Below are positions 37,801 through 51,189 of a DNA stretch of 64,000 nt, one piece after another (position 1 is the stretch's first letter; every line of letters begins with the position of its first letter). The stretch is from the NCBI GenBank assembly GCA_013398615.1, contig VZSR01003807.1:10667816-10731815 (forward strand), written 5' to 3'. This DNA is from Brachypodius melanocephalos (taxonomy: Eukaryota; Chordata; Aves; Passeriformes; Pycnonotidae). The notes beneath the pieces were generated by a model. The model searched no databases. It worked only from the letters and a program-made list of their open reading frames with translations, and was not told the DNA's origin. Both the position numbers and the translations under genes were made by a program.

Positions 37801-40800
37801 AAAAAAAAATCTGAATAATTTAATCTAAAAGATCAGAAGAGAACTACTTTAAAGCACTCATGACTTTGTGGACGACTTTGAAATGCAATCTGTTAGGACA
37901 TAAAGTTGCATAAATACTTCTAATCAAATAGAGCTTGTGTATCTCTTCCTTGATTTTTCTTAATTAACAAAGGAAAATTGAATGAGGATTTTAATAAACC
38001 CCAGACTGTCTCAGCTCTTTCCTTTATCCTAAAAAGGCAGTCAAGATAGATGGAGAAAGTGAAGATACCCTCAGTTTCTTTGCTTTCCCAATAATATTTC
38101 CTTCATTGTACCTTATTTTGTTCCAAACGTTTGAATCTGGATATTTTTTCTGGTGTGCTGTGTTATAGTTTTGATTCTTTCTGCCCTGCTTCTTTTATTA
38201 TTATTCTTTCTGGTTTTTCCCTTCCTTCTACTTTTTCCACTCCAAAGATATTTGTTGGCATTTGTGAATTCAAGAGCTATTTGGTTGCTAGCTGCAGCTT
38301 TCTATAGTGGTACCAGATAATTTTGTCAGAATCTCTCTCCATCAGATTAGCATTGCAGATGAGAGGTATTACCTGAGGCATTACTAGTTCTCAGACTCAC
38401 TTGCTCTGAAGCATGCTAGGAACACATGGCCTGAATCCTGAGACAATCAGATGACATTTTGGGTGGAGAGGCCACTGGGAAGACTACATAGCTCCATTCT
38501 ATTTCTTCTCAGTTAGGAACAAAATATTTAGTTCCTGTCAGACCTCCCCTGAGGTGCTCACCACCAAGCAAAGGCAAGGACGAAAATGATGTGCACTTAT
38601 TCTAGAAAAAATAAAAGATTATGGTCTTGATTACAAAATATTAGACCTAGTTTAAAAAGACCCCAAGCTAATCTTAAAATAAACCCCACAATCTCAGGTA
38701 ATGTTTCTGTGGGTGATCATATGGATCTCCTATAAGCTGTGTCTCCTCATCTTTTTCAACTGTAGGTAACTCTTAGTGGGTTAATTTAAATTCTATTTCT
38801 TTGCCTATAATTAATATCTTTTTCCTTATCTCTTATGGCTTTTGTTGCCCACTGATGTACAATTGAAGCATCATTTGACCTGAGGGAGTCTTATAACAGT
38901 TCATCTGCTTTTATTAAAACTTCACCCTCTTGGGGTTTTCTTTCTTCTGGACCAAGGTGCAAATGGAATATCTCCTGGTCTCCCTCATGTTTCTCATCAC
39001 ACCTTTTATTGCCATCTGTCTCTCTCTCCCTCTGTCCCTCCTATTTTAGGAACTTCATTTTAGTTTTTTGTCCAACACTGATTGTCATAATTCTTCCTTT
39101 CTCCCTTCTCTTCAAGTAGCTGGATTACAGGAAGGAAGGAAGGAAGGAAATAAATCACTCTCTGGACTTTACATTCCTGTGACTGTTTTTACTTGTCACA
39201 TTTTTTTTTCTAAATCCACACTGCTTAATACCACAATATTTTCAAGACTCAGGAAGAAGAAATCAATACCCAGTTCTTTAGGAGTATTCATTGTACAGAT
39301 ATGTTTCCATATTGTGGAAATTTTTTACTTCTCAAAGCTAACTCTAAAACTGTAGAACTTTCAAATGTATTTCAAAAACTTGACAAGACTTGGAAATAAT
39401 TTTGCGATCTGAGTTCACAGCCCAGATACATCTTGATTATATATAAGAATGATAGGCCAAGCTATGTAACACTCTGACAATTTTTTTGCTTTTCTACTCC
39501 CCATGTAATTTCTTCTGCAGACCAGGCTTACTCAACACACAGAGAATTACAGCATTGTCTGCTGGGGGTTGCTGAGAACATTTAAGCATAACCAGAGAAA
39601 CCACATTCAATTTATTCATTACAATGATGACACTGTTAATGCTCTGTCTGCTTTTTCTAGAATTCCTAACCTTATTTGCACTTTTGGAGATCTACATAAA
39701 ACGGCTGTCTTAGTCCAGTGGTTCTTTCCCGTTCCCACTAGCCTCTCCTCTTCTCTTTTAGGGTCTCTAAAACAACCTGCTTTCAAAAATAAAATCATGG
39801 CACTGGTTCATAGGACATAAGTTTTAAGGTGCCAACCAGGCATGACACTACTTTTGAGTATTTGCCATTGCAGTATTGTTTATTTTGGATTTATGGCTGT
39901 TTCTTCACTGGAAACTTCAAAAGGTCAGCTTTGTCTCAGTAAGAAACACAGAATCTTTTGAAGTCTCAGTCTGGAAAAACTTTTTATTGCCCATTTCTTT
40001 TTTTTACATAAAATTTCTTCCACTCTCAATGTTTTCGAGTCAACTAATCTGAGATCAAAAAGCTCAAATAACTCACTGACACAGCTACCTCTTCTGCTAA
40101 ATCTACCAGATGTGAACCTGAAACCAGTGTGTAAAGACCCAAGTTAAGCTCTAGATCCTAAATTATTATTAGAAAGCAAAATTTCCTGTTGACAAGTCTG
40201 CATTATCCACTTGTCACCTTGACTTCCTCAGAAGTCAGGTGATTAACCACATTAAATCCAGGAGCCCACCAAAACATAAGGAAAAGCCCCAAATCTTCAT
40301 TATAATGGGTGAAAAAATTATACTTGAATAGCTAAAACAAGAAATGCGAAGACAAAAGTGCATACATGGCGAATCATTTGGTATGACAATATCTGTGTCA
40401 CAAAATCATTATGTTTATATGTAGATTACAAAGGTACAGAAAGAAATAAATGTTCTCTATTTTCTGTAAAATGTATATATGTAATACCAAGAGTAAAATT
40501 CAAAGAAGCACTTAACAAGAACATTTCTCTTCAGGTTGGGAACTTTACTTATTTTACAGAAGTTCAGCAGTGAAATTTAAAACAAAATTAGACATCTTTA
40601 TGTGGGAATCTGTGCTTCAGCTTAATCCAGGTTATGATTGTAACATTTTGCCATCATCTGAATATTTGAATAAGGGAAAAGCATATTGGCTACTTGAAGC
40701 ATTTCCTCTAATCTTTTGCCCTTGGAAGTCCCTGACTCCTCTAATTTCTGCTTAGGTTAACTAAAGCTAATATATCAAAGATGCTTATAACGGTGACTCA

Positions 40801-41099
40801 TAGAGCAAACTGCTGCTCATATTCATTACTTATTCTATCTCTCATAGCTATCCTCTGTTATAGTAAGTCCTTCACCTAGGCATATGGAGACTGCTGGCCA
40901 AGAAAAACAAATATAGCCATCCATACAAAATGCCTATCTGGAATCCTGAGGTATGAATTCACTGCAGAATTAGTTTTCCCATAATTTCAGAGAAGAAAAT
41001 CAGTCCTTTCACTTGGGGGTGAGGAAGGGAGGGTCAGACTGAAATTAGCAGTAGAAAAGTGGAACCTGTCTAGGTTCTGCATAAATATTTCATATTTGT
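34894..41099. other. Unique AT-rich DNA, no gene seen
   Basis: Holds a G/A-rich patch at 35641-35688 and a (GGAA)5 run at 39130-39149. No transposon or exon recognised. Confidence 0.5.
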
Positions 41100-42609
41100 A
41101 CTAAGAGAACATGGAGAAGAGTGAATACCTTCACTCACTGCTCTTTACTGGTAAAACTTGCCTGCAACAGTTTCAGCCCCTTGAGACTGAGAATTCCTGT
41201 TGCAAGGAAGATTTCCTCTCAGTGGAGGAGGATGAAGTCAGGGAACACTTAAACAAACTGAGCACATGAGTCCGCAGGACTTGACAGGATGCACTCATGA
41301 GACCTGAGGAAGCTGGGCACTGTCACTGCAAGATTAAACTCAATTATCTTTGAAAGATCAAAAGAACTACAGACTGTTCAGCATCACGTGAGACTAGCTC
41401 AGCTGGTCAGAGCAGGGTGCTGATAACACCAATGTTATGGGCTCAATCCTTGTATGGGCCATTCACTTTGGAGTTGGACTTGATCCTTGTGGGTCCCTTC
41501 CAACCCAGAATATTTTCTCTATGATCTTAATCTCTGGGAAGGTTAGAGAGGAAATCTTCTTGGAAGCCATTTCTAAACATATAAAAGTAAAAAAAGAAAT
41601 TTGGATTAGTCAGCATGAATTTATTAAGTTATATGCTTAACCAATCCAACAGCTCTCTATCATGTAGTGACCAGCTCTGTGGGCAAGGGCTGACACATAG
41701 CCAACATTGGTCGTCTTTATTTTATCAAGCCTTTCGGCATTGTCTCCCATAACATTCTTACAAACAAAGTGCTGAAGTAGAGACTAGAAAAATGGATGGA
41801 GATGGTCTGAATCAGACAGGAAAAACAAAGTCAGATACCAAAGTATGTGAAACAGCAAACCAGGGCTTGAAACAATCTTACTAAACTGTCAGGCTCGAAG
41901 GCTTTCAATCAACAGAACGAAGTCCAGCTGGAGATCTCTCACTAGAGGTGTAGCCCAGGGGTTGGTAGGGCAGAAATTCTGTCTGAATGGACACTAAGCT
42001 GACCAAGGGACACCAACATACCCTTGCATCAAAATTCAACAGCCCCTGGCTTCATTAAGAGAAATCTTTCCAGTGGAAGGAAGGCAATAATCATTCCTCT
42101 CCACTTAGCCCTAGTGAGACATATCTGGAGTGCTAGCCCCAGTTTTGAGCTTCCCAGTGAAAGAAAGACATGGTGTGAGTCCAGCAAAGGGTCACAAAAA
42201 TTCACTGGAGCTTCTGTCACAAAAGAAAACAGAGAGCAGACTCTGTTCAGCCTGAGTCGAAAAGACTCAGGGGCATTATATCAATGTGTAAAACTACCTT
42301 TCCAGAGGAGGTAAAGAAGAAAGAAACAGATTATTGGTGGTGGTGTCCAGTGCCAAGAAAAGAGACAATAGACACTAATGGAAATAAAGTTACTTCCCTT
42401 TAAACGTTATAAAAAATATATTCTGTAAATCAAATTAGAATATGCTTAGTGAAATCGAGGTCATATACAGGTTTCCCAGAGACATTTTAAAGACTGCATC
42501 CTTAGAGATATTAAAACCTCACCTAATCATGGCCCTGATGAACATTTGAGAAGGGGATTGGCCTAGGTAATCTTCAGAGCTTCCTTCCTATCACAGCTGT
42601 TTTGTGATA
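41100..42609 (+). mobile_element. CR1 LINE, 3' part of ORF2 to 3' end, interrupted by a SINE
   Basis: Both sides of the nested SINE align with one CR1 copy. Left part: TTTACTGGTAAAACTTGCC, GTGGAGGAGGATGAAGTCAGG, ATCTTTGAAAGATCA. Right part: TAGTCAGCATGAATTTATTAAG, AAGCCTTTCGGCATTGTCTC (reverse transcriptase motif A region, with the catalytic Asp codon lost), AGGTGTAGCCCAGGGGTTGG, AGTGAGACATATCTGGAGTG, and the 3' end GGGGATTGGCCTAGGTAATC followed by CTTCCTTCC. It is heavily diverged, has frame breaks and cannot code. The 5' limit near 41100 is uncertain, so the copy is probably 5'-truncated as most CR1 copies are. Frame 42024-42314 lies inside it. Confidence 0.9.
41388..41525 (+). mobile_element. 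tRNA-Ile-derived SINE with CR1-like tail (TguSINE1 type)
   Basis: The head is a decayed tRNA-Ile: an A box TAGCTCAGCTGG at 41395-41406, the anticodon region GCTGATAACACC (anticodon GAT), a B box GGGCTCAATCC at 41439-41449 and the acceptor end TGGGCCA. The tail TTGGACTTGATCCTTGTGGG plus TCCCTTCCAACCCAGAATAT matches CR1 3' ends, which fits mobilisation by CR1 reverse transcriptase. This agrees with TguSINE1 as I remember it from zebra finch. It lies in the surrounding CR1: host sequence ends GCATCAC at 41387 and resumes CTTAATCTCTGGGAAGG at 41526, with no duplicated target bases. Confidence 0.9.
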
Positions 42610-45600
42610 CAACAACATCAATCTTAATAAACAGGACCCTGACTCTTAGGTCTTGTATGGCACATACACACATCTGGCTTTGATCCCAGCTAGAAAAACA
42701 GTTAAAATCTAAATTTTATTCAGTCTTAATTTTAAAAAGGATATTTTCTCAGGAGCTCTTTCAAATGGAGAACAGATAGTTTGTAATTTCTGGGATTGGG
42801 TTAGCAAAATTGTGCAGCAATTCCATAGGAAAAATGCAGCAGATAGTAGTCTGTGGCATTTTTTTCTGCTTCCTAGTTTGGTTTTAGATACTGCCTTAGG
42901 ACTTTATCAAATTTTAAGAGACCTTTATCTTCTGCCTTCTTTGAGCCAACAATACCAGCTTTCAGAACTGAAGACTATCTTCTTTTTCTACAGTGTCCTT
43001 CAACACTTCCAAGGATTTATTAAGCTTTACTTAACAAACTTCCACTGCATAGAAAGGCTTTTACCACTCATTTATGTGCCATGCATATTTCTCCCTGCCT
43101 TTTTTTTTTGCTTTCCCTGAATGATTATATTTCCTTTATATATAAAGCATAATATATAATCCAGTCTGTTTCCCCTTTTCTTTCCTTCACACACACACAC
43201 AAAGTCTTCCTTCCTTTTTGTGTGTTTGAAAGCCAAAAGTAATGTATTCATCTGAACAGCTGGGTAACTTTCATGCTACATGCAAATCAGTTTAAAAAGT
43301 AACAAGCCTCGGGAACATGCGACAAAAACCTACAATAGCTCAAATTGTAGTTCCGATACCAATCTCTCCCTGTTCAGAAAATTGTGTTCATTGTCTTTTA
43401 TTTTTAGAAAATTCATTACAAGAACTTAAAAAGGAGATGTATTCTTCTGCATTGTAGCATATTCAGGAATTCCATTTTTATCCTGTAACTCTATTCATTT
43501 GGGAATATGCAGTGAACCAGCAGGACAAGGCTCATTTCAGAAACACAGCAAAGTAGGACAATGTCCTACCAATGACAAAGAAAAAAATATAAATAAATAA
43601 ATTTAAAGAAGCATATATCCATTTTTCTATTGACTTGTGTTCTTGTTTTTATAATACTGTAAAAATATCATTTTCAAATGAGCCCTGGCTAGCAAAATAA
43701 AACTGAACATACAAATAACTGCATTTTAATGCACAAAGTTTGTTTCTCATGTGGAAATACACATGGAATATGGACTTTCTCCTTGCTGGAAAACAAATAA
43801 TAGGAAATAAATATTACATATGCAGCAGTTTGGAATGTTGGATTTAAATTTGTTCTCATTATAGCATTGAAAGTGTTGCAATTTCCCTGAGTTAATGCCA
43901 GTGTAATTTGAGTATGAATTACAATCACGACGGGTCAAAAAAATGCAGCTAATCTGTCGGAGAGTCATTGCTATAAGGTAAAGATTTTACTGGGCTCAAT
44001 TAATTACTCTCAAAACTATTTATATTTTTTTTAAAATTCCAGACACTACGGTATGCTAAGCTTTCCTTTTTTTTTTTTTCTTTTTTAAAGAAAGACATGT
44101 TCACCTCCTCCTCTTTTTTTTTTTTTTGTTCAGAAAGTAGTATAAGAATTCTGAAGGGGAAATCAAGACAATCTGGTCCAAGTGTTCACAGTCCAAACAT
44201 ATACCCAGGAGTGCAAATTACTTGGTGAGTTTTTTCTAATTATTAACCCTTGAAAAAGTGACAATGCTCCTAAGTGTAGCTCTGTTCTTCTAGCCAGACT
44301 TTAAAAAATCAGCACCTATTTTGGATCACTGCCATAGCAGCCAGTCAATAGTGGTGGCAAGAATAAAGAATTGAACATCTTCAGACTTTCAAAATACAGC
44401 TAGTACTTGTTTAAAGAAATGTGTGTTTAAATATTTGATAAAGAAATATGTTTATCAATGTCATTAGGTTTCTGCAGGGAGAGATTCTGCAGGTGTATAG
44501 GAATGAAGCAAGTAGATTTTTCCATCTAATTTAACTTGTAAAAGTGATCAGCTGTAGCTTGTTCTGGACCATAAGCTTTCAAAAATCTGAAACCTTGCCT
44601 GGAGATCCAACCAAAATAAAGGGACAGAGAAGAACTGGATCACTGGTAGAAACTTTTTTATTTATTAAAATTGAAATAATTATTAAAAAAATTAAGGTAA
44701 TCATTATCATTTTTAATGAGTGCCGTGTTTTATCCATTACAAACAGTGTAAAAAATATTCACTGTACAGACTTCATCTGTGAGCTTTGCATCACAATGAT
44801 AGAGCATTTGGGTTGCAAAATTTAAGAACTGGATTACTTTTTTCTTTTTTGTCAGAAGTCACAGAATCTTCTGATTTATGTTATCTTTCTGCAAAAGTTT
44901 TTACTCAGGTTTATTTTAATTAATAGGCAAAATTTAATGATATTTAATTTTAATAGGTGGGTTAGATGAATTCTGAAGAATTATACCTGCAGTGGTAACT
45001 TTTTATTGTTTTATGGTTTTACAATCACATTTCCTGTAACCTCTGTGTGTCTGAAATGCTTTTTATTACATAGTACCACTCATTTCTCTGTAAAACTGGC
45101 AATCTGACTTCCACAGATGCTGAATACAGGTACAGGCTCTACCTCCATCAGTCTTATTTTCAAGCAGATAGGCTTAACACTGATTGTCAGCAAAGATATC
45201 AACACCTCACACCTGCAGGGTCACACATCCCATGCATTTAGGTAGTTCTCCTGACTTAACACTGTTGATCTCCCACTTAAGATTTTTTGTTAGAGGTCAA
45301 GTCCCAAGCTGAGACTTGTCATACATTCACATCTTCTGTGGAGGAGACAGAGTTCCATAACATGAGCACAAATTCAGGCAAGCACAAAGAGCAGTGAGGT
45401 TTTTTTAAACAAAATCAAGTCAGTGGCAGAAGCTTCAATTTTCATGACTTGCACTGCAGTTTAGGAACAGCCTAAATTATAAAAGGCCTGTTTTATGGAA
45501 ATCCTATTTAACCACCATCTTATATATTTTGGTGGCTGTGTTTCTTTTTCTTGTCATTCCTGAGGTGGACACTCAGCTGGACTCACTCCATCCATCTTCA

Positions 45601-46737
45601 GCATTACAGGAAACCAAATTAAGCACCTACGTACCCTCCAGCTTTCTCCCTCTTTCACCCTTTTCAGGAGACAATTTCTAGAAATACACCAGGTATTATT
45701 TTATTACCTGAAATTCAGCTGAGGAGGAACATTGACTAAGCAGCAAGAGAGGTGGTCCTTTAAAAATAGGCTGCCGGTGAGTGACAAACTACATGCTTAT
45801 CATTATACAGTAACAACTGTATTTAGTCAGAGGTAGAAACATGACACCATTCAACAAACCATTTTGCGTTGGAAAATAATAGTATTTTGGAAAGAATCCA
45901 CTTAAAATCAATGTAATTAAGTCCTCTAATTATTGCAGTGGTGTTGCCCAAGCTCATGCCTAAGGACTTTTAATGTAGTAGTGTATGCTCAGTCACGGGG
46001 GAATTCATCTCACTTTGTTAAAAAATAAATACTCGAAGTTCAAGATATTCACCCTTCATGGAGAGATGTTTAGAGAGGACAAGGCATATCACCATTCATA
46101 TACATATGAATGAGAGACCAATCTCATTATGTATGAGACCAACTGTCCTTTGAAAAATTCAAGTTTCCCCTCAAGGAAGGAAAAAACTTGCCGAAAGATC
46201 TTTGGACAACTAGCTTATTTGCAGACTACCAACTTCAGATGTCTACACAAAGTGAAATGCATTCAACAAAAGCTGTTTGTACCCTAAGAGCTTATAACCT
46301 CAGGGGGAATTTAAAAGCGTTTAGAAGATTTGGGCTCCCACAAGTTTATAGCTTTTATTCATCATTGTACTTTGTGAATACCTTCTACTGGTCGTGAAAT
46401 TAATCACATCGGTTATGTGAGGAATGATCTTTCCAGACCCCAATTTTTTGTTTCTAAATATTATTAAAATTTCACCTTTTGCATTGGTGTAGTAAATTTC
46501 GGGAGTGATGATGTTAATCATTAAGTAGATTTTTTACTTCATTAAAATTTGATGCATTAATGTTGGAGGTCTTTAATTTCACATGAGAATAAGAAGACAT
46601 GGTATACATAGAAATAAAATTGTGGGATAAAACTGGTAATGTATTAATCACTTTATGAAGTGATACACTCAAAATACAGGTCGTAGACTGTTTATATTTT
46701 TACCAATGAGTTGTGTAGGAAATTAAGGCAAGCAGAG
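42610..46737. other. Unique AT-rich DNA, no gene seen
   Basis: Holds T-runs at 44067-44079 and 44114-44127 and a short CA run near 43187-43201. A near-perfect palindrome lies at 46093-46112. No exon or transposon recognised. Confidence 0.5.
46093..46112. repeat. Short inverted repeat, 9-bp arms
   Basis: CATTCATAT and ATATGAATG arms are perfect complements around a 2-bp centre. Directly after it GAGACCAA occurs twice within 30 bases. No function is known. Confidence 0.7.
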
Positions 46738-46935
46738 AACCAAAGAATGGTTTGGGTGGAGGGGATCTCAAAGATCATCTAGTTCCAAACCCTCTGAGGT
46801 GGGCAGGGACACTTTCCATTAGACCAGGTTGCTCAAAGTCCCATCCAACCTGGTCTTGAGCTATCCCAGAGATGAGGCATCCAGAACTTCCTGGAAACAT
46901 GTTCTAGTGCCTTACTACTCTCACAGTAATCCAGT
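46738..46935 (-). mobile_element. CR1 LINE 3' end, antisense, short
   Basis: The plus strand reads as the reverse complement of a CR1 3' end: AAAGAATGGTTTGGGTGGAG, AGATCATCTAGTTCCAAACC, GGGCAGGGACACTTTCC, AGACCAGGTTGCTCAAAG and CCATCCAACCTGGTCTTGAG. Similarity fades after about 46930. A 5'-truncated copy of about 200 bp. Confidence 0.93.
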
Positions 46936-47300
46936 GAAATAATACCAGAAGAAGTTCTTTTTTAAAGTTTCTTCTTTTTATTTTAATTTGTTTTTCTTCA
47001 AATCACCATGAAAAAATTCAAAAGAATACATTAGGTTTATATTCCATGTTTCTGTACTTCTTCAAAGATATATTTTACTGAATAGATATTTAATTAATTT
47101 ATTAAAACTAACTCTGCCACCTGCCCTTGACTGTGAAGCAGATTCTAGCTAATTTACTGTTGAGGGGGATTTTGTTTGCATGTATTTTTAAGTGGCTGTC
47201 ATATTTCTGTATATCTAAATCATTCGCAGTTCATCCTAGTGAGGAGTGCATGAAAACTGTAGCCAGGTTCCTGCTGGAAGCCGCTGAGAAGGAGGCATAT
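46936..47300. other. Unique spacer between CR1 and LTR
   Basis: AT-rich sequence with nothing recognised. Confidence 0.5.
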
Positions 47301-48352
47301 TGGATTTGGATGGCAGGGTTTTGCTAGTGGGGGACTGCAGTGGTGGCTTCTGTGAGAAGCTTCCCTTGTGTTCAGTGAAACCATTGGCAGCTGGATTCCA
47401 GGCAGATCTGCCACTGGCCGAGGATGAGTGAGGATGGCAGCACTTTCCCTTTTAAGAAGGGAAAAAGCTGCTGCAGAGCAGCAAAGAGAGGACTGAGAAT
47501 ATGTGAGAGGAGCAGCCCTGCAGAACACCAAGGTCAGTGGAGGAGGTGGAGGAGATGCCTGCAGCCTGTGGTGCTGCCCATGGTGAGACTGGCTGCCTTC
47601 GTGCAGCTCATGAAGGTCCATGGTGGATAAGATATCCACCTGCTGCCAGTGAGGGGACCCCCCCATGGAGCAGGTGGATGCCCAAAGGCAGATGTGGCTC
47701 TTTTGGAAGCCTTTGCTGGAGCGGGCTGCTGGCAGGACATGTGGCTCCATGGAGAGAGGAACCCACTAGAGGTGGTGGTGCTGGAAGGACTTGTGATCTC
47801 TCAGGAGACCTACAATGGAGCTGTCTGTTCCCAAGGGACTGCATCCATGGAAGAGACCCATGCTGGGGCAGTTTTTGAAGAACTGCAGCCTGTGTGAGGG
47901 GCTCATGTTGGAAATTCATGGAAGCAGCACATGTCCTGTGGAAGGAAGCTCACACTGGAGCAATGTGAGGAGTCCTCCCATTGAGGAGGAAGAAGTAACG
48001 GAGACAATGGGATGAACTGACCACAACATCCATTCTCCATCTCCCTGTGCCACTAGGAGGGATGAGGGAGAGAAAATCAGAAGTAAAGGTAAGCCTGGAA
48101 AGAAGGGAGGGCTCATGGAAGGTGTTTTAAGATTCGATTTTATTTCTCTTTATCCTACTCTGATTTGCTTGGTGAAAAATTAAGCTAATTTCCCCAAGTC
48201 TGTTTTGCCCATAATTAATGAAAAATTTCTTCCTGTCGTTATTGTGACCCACAAGCCTTTCATTATATTTTCTCTTCTCTGACCAGCTGAAGAGGGGAGT
48301 AGTAGAATGGCTTTGGTGGGCACCTGGTGTCCAGCTGAGTGACCCTATTGCT
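47301..48352 (+). mobile_element. Long avian ERVL-type LTR, probable solo LTR
   Basis: It follows a well-known avian LTR of about 1 kb: GGTGGCTTCTGTGAGAAGCTTC, then a TTTAAGAAGGGAAAAAGCTG promoter-like stretch (near 47451), then degenerate units around CCATGG...CTGGAGCAG, then GATGAACTGACCACAACATCC, CATCTCCCTGTGCCACT, GAAGGTGTTTTAAGATT, CCCCAAGTCTGTTTTGCCC and GGCTTTGGTGGGCACCTGG. Limits at both ends are approximate and no target duplication was found. No internal retroviral genes adjoin it. Several overlapping frames (the 176-codon minus frame 47220-47750 is the longest) are by-products of this GC-rich repeat. Confidence 0.88.
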
Positions 48353-51138
48353 GAAGAACAGAATCCTATTGGATGAGATGAGGTTTGTGGGTCTGTATGA
48401 CGGGAAGAGTTTGGAGGCATTGATAAGAGAGTAAAGTCCTCTTTATGATGAATAAAACATCAAGACTGCCATTTACTTGGGGTAAAAGTCACTCCTTGGG
48501 AATATGTGTTCCTGAGCAACAAAGTCTTCTGGCTGAACTAATTTTTTTTTTTTTTTCTGCATTTGTTTATCAAATGAATTTTTTGAATCACATTCATTGT
48601 GTCTTGAGACCCTTCAGACCAATGCTTACTTTTGTTTCCCATTTTGGACATAAAATACATTAGGTGCACGCAACAATCTGCTTTACAGCAACAAAATCAA
48701 CAAAAGCCCTCCTTTTATGGTTCCAGATTAATCTTGGGATTTGGAAACAAATAATAAAAAACTGGTGTTTTTTTCCAGCAAAATGAATACCCATAAAAGA
48801 TAAGTAAAAAAATCAAACTGCCCCTAAACAATGGAACATTGACCGTGTATCAGAAGATCCATTAAGAGCCAAAGAGTGGCTTGTCAATAAAAATTAGCAA
48901 TATACTGGTGGGAGCGATAATGAATTAATGTAGGAATTAACATGGAACTTGAGTTAACAGATAGAGGCACATATAGATGAATGTGCAACATAAGTAAAAG
49001 TGATAAATTGATTTTAATCAATATCCAGGGGTTTCATATAGATTCAAGAAACTAATAGAGTTTTTGGCTATCTGCTCAGTTCTAGCATATTAATAAACAA
49101 ACATAGGGTCTTTCTGTTTCAGATATGAAGAGAAGAAATTCATATGAATACTAGCATTGAATCCTGCTGATTCTTTTGACACTACAGAATTTAGAGTTAC
49201 GCCAACTTCCCTGCTGCTTTGCAATGCAAACTGAATGGAAAAATTAAGGGTAAATTACCACCAGCATGCATGGTATTGTGGACAGTCTCAAAATCTGCTC
49301 CTGGGTGCAAGATAAAAGCATTTTACTTTCAGCAGATGTAACAGGAGGCCATTATAAACACTTGCCTAATGAACCGTGTCCAGCTCCATGAACCATATCG
49401 AATTGTGCAAGTTTTGAAAATACTGTGCAGAACAGTCTGCCACAGTAATATTACCTTTTTATCTCTGCAATCCTCACTGGCCCAAAATTTGAATTACTCC
49501 AGCAAAATGTATAAAGACTGCCAGTTCTGAGCGTGGGGATACACTGTGACACACGCACTATTATACTCGCGGAGGTCGTTCTCTGAAACGCTGCTTTCTG
49601 CCTGCCCATCCCTGCCCAGAGAATGGCACCTTCAGTTTATTGAAACCACAGTGAGGATGTGGGAGCCACTGTCTCATCCCTTGGCTGCTTTTTGCTGAAC
49701 ATTTTTCTTGCAATGCTATGGAATTACCCCCTTGCAGAACTCTCTTTCTATAGTAGGCGCTTGTTAGAGCTTCCTTTCTCTACACAGCAGATAAAATAGT
49801 ATTGAAACATTCAGCTGTGCTTTCATAAGAAGCCTTTAAACAGGTAACACGTGCGAGACTGTATGGCATGGACTGTGCCTCTCTCTGAGTCTGTTTTAGG
49901 CGTTTTTGGGTTTTTGCCTCAGCAGGGGCAGGAGGGCTATTAATCAGTTTTTCCTCCCTAAGAAACATGATCAAAGTTCAGAGTTAATTTCTGCAAGCAG
50001 TTGAATGGGCAGGAGCAGTCATTCTAAAAGGGGCCCACATTTGCTCTCCTTGTACTAATTTCAGGTTCACTGCACAGTGACAGGCTCAAATCTGCATGAG
50101 AATGGCGCCTTGGCAGCTTACCCCAGCCCATCAGGGCTACCTTGCCCTGCCATCATCTCGCCTCTGCAACCAGGACGTTCTTCCGGACTTCTGGAAAATC
50201 TCTCCCTCCTGCTGAGTAGCAACTCAGCAGCCCAGGAATATCACTTCACCAGTCAAGCTCCCTCTGCAAATGTCATCCTGTGCTGCTGAGCTCTGGTAAG
50301 GTTTGCAACCCCCAAGAAGTGCATCTGTCTGCCTATAGCAACTGCTTGAGAGTTGCCAGTTTGGATAGAAGTCAACCTGCTAATGGGACTCTGTTATTAA
50401 ACTTCACATTTCTCCACTCTTGAGCCACAGACAGTCCAAAGGCTCTGACTGCTGAATGTGGAGCTGTGCAATTCATTATCTTCTCCTCTTTGTCAGTAAA
50501 ACCTCAGGTTTAGTCAAGTAATTGTTCATTTTTGCAGTGAAGTTGGAGGCCCTATAAGTGCAGCTTCTTGAATTCCTGACATACTTGAGTATAAAGAATC
50601 AGACAATTTCACCAAAGTTTGATTTCAAGATAATGCTGCCATTTTGTAGAGATTTGCCCTGTCATAGATTTCATTTGAATAAAATTGAGCATTATTTCTC
50701 TATTTAATTACAGTTCAATGATAGTTTCATACTAAGCCTCTGATTTGCAGTTCAGATGTGCACTGTTATTTAGCCCTGAAAAATGAAAGCAGAAAAACAC
50801 AAGGCCTATGCATCCTACAGGACTGAAAAACAAAAAGTCTTTATGAGGTTTAGAGACAGATAAATGTTTCTGGTGTGGTGTAGTTTTTTTGGTCTATTTA
50901 CCTCCTTATAACAGTTACTGAAGTTTTGAGAAATTGTGGTAAATTATCCAGAATAAGCACATTTTAAGAAATACTCTGGTGGGCTATGGAGGATTGGAAA
51001 GATAACAAGGTGCAATTATTCAGTCATTGTTAGGTGGTGACAATAAGAAGAGGAAAGAGGGAAACTGATGGAGCTGTTTAAAATTCTGGGTTCTTTGAGA
51101 ATTGTTCTTTTAGATCACAAAAATCTGTAATGCTAGAT
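48353..51138. other. Unique DNA, no gene seen
   Basis: Contains a T15 run at 48542-48556. The part at about 49530-50300 is somewhat richer in G+C with a few CpGs and an ATCAAAG TCF/LEF-like site, but no exon or repeat family is recognised. Confidence 0.5.
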
Positions 51139-51157
51139 TATATATATATATATATAT
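51139..51157. repeat. (TA)9 microsatellite
   Basis: Uninterrupted TA run followed by GTATGTA. Confidence 0.95.
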
Positions 51158-51189
51158 GTATGTATTTGTGCACAGCTATGTGTGTATCT

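Noticed and set aside
41388..41459. Functional tRNA-Ile gene
   Set aside because: The tRNA-like head has a decayed acceptor stem (GTGAGAC does not pair with TGGGCCA region) and is joined to a CR1-like tail, so it is a SINE.
47220..47750. 176-codon minus-strand reading frame, Pro/His/Ser-rich
   Set aside because: It lies almost entirely antisense in the ERVL-type LTR and overlaps many other open frames; it results from GC-rich repeat sequence.
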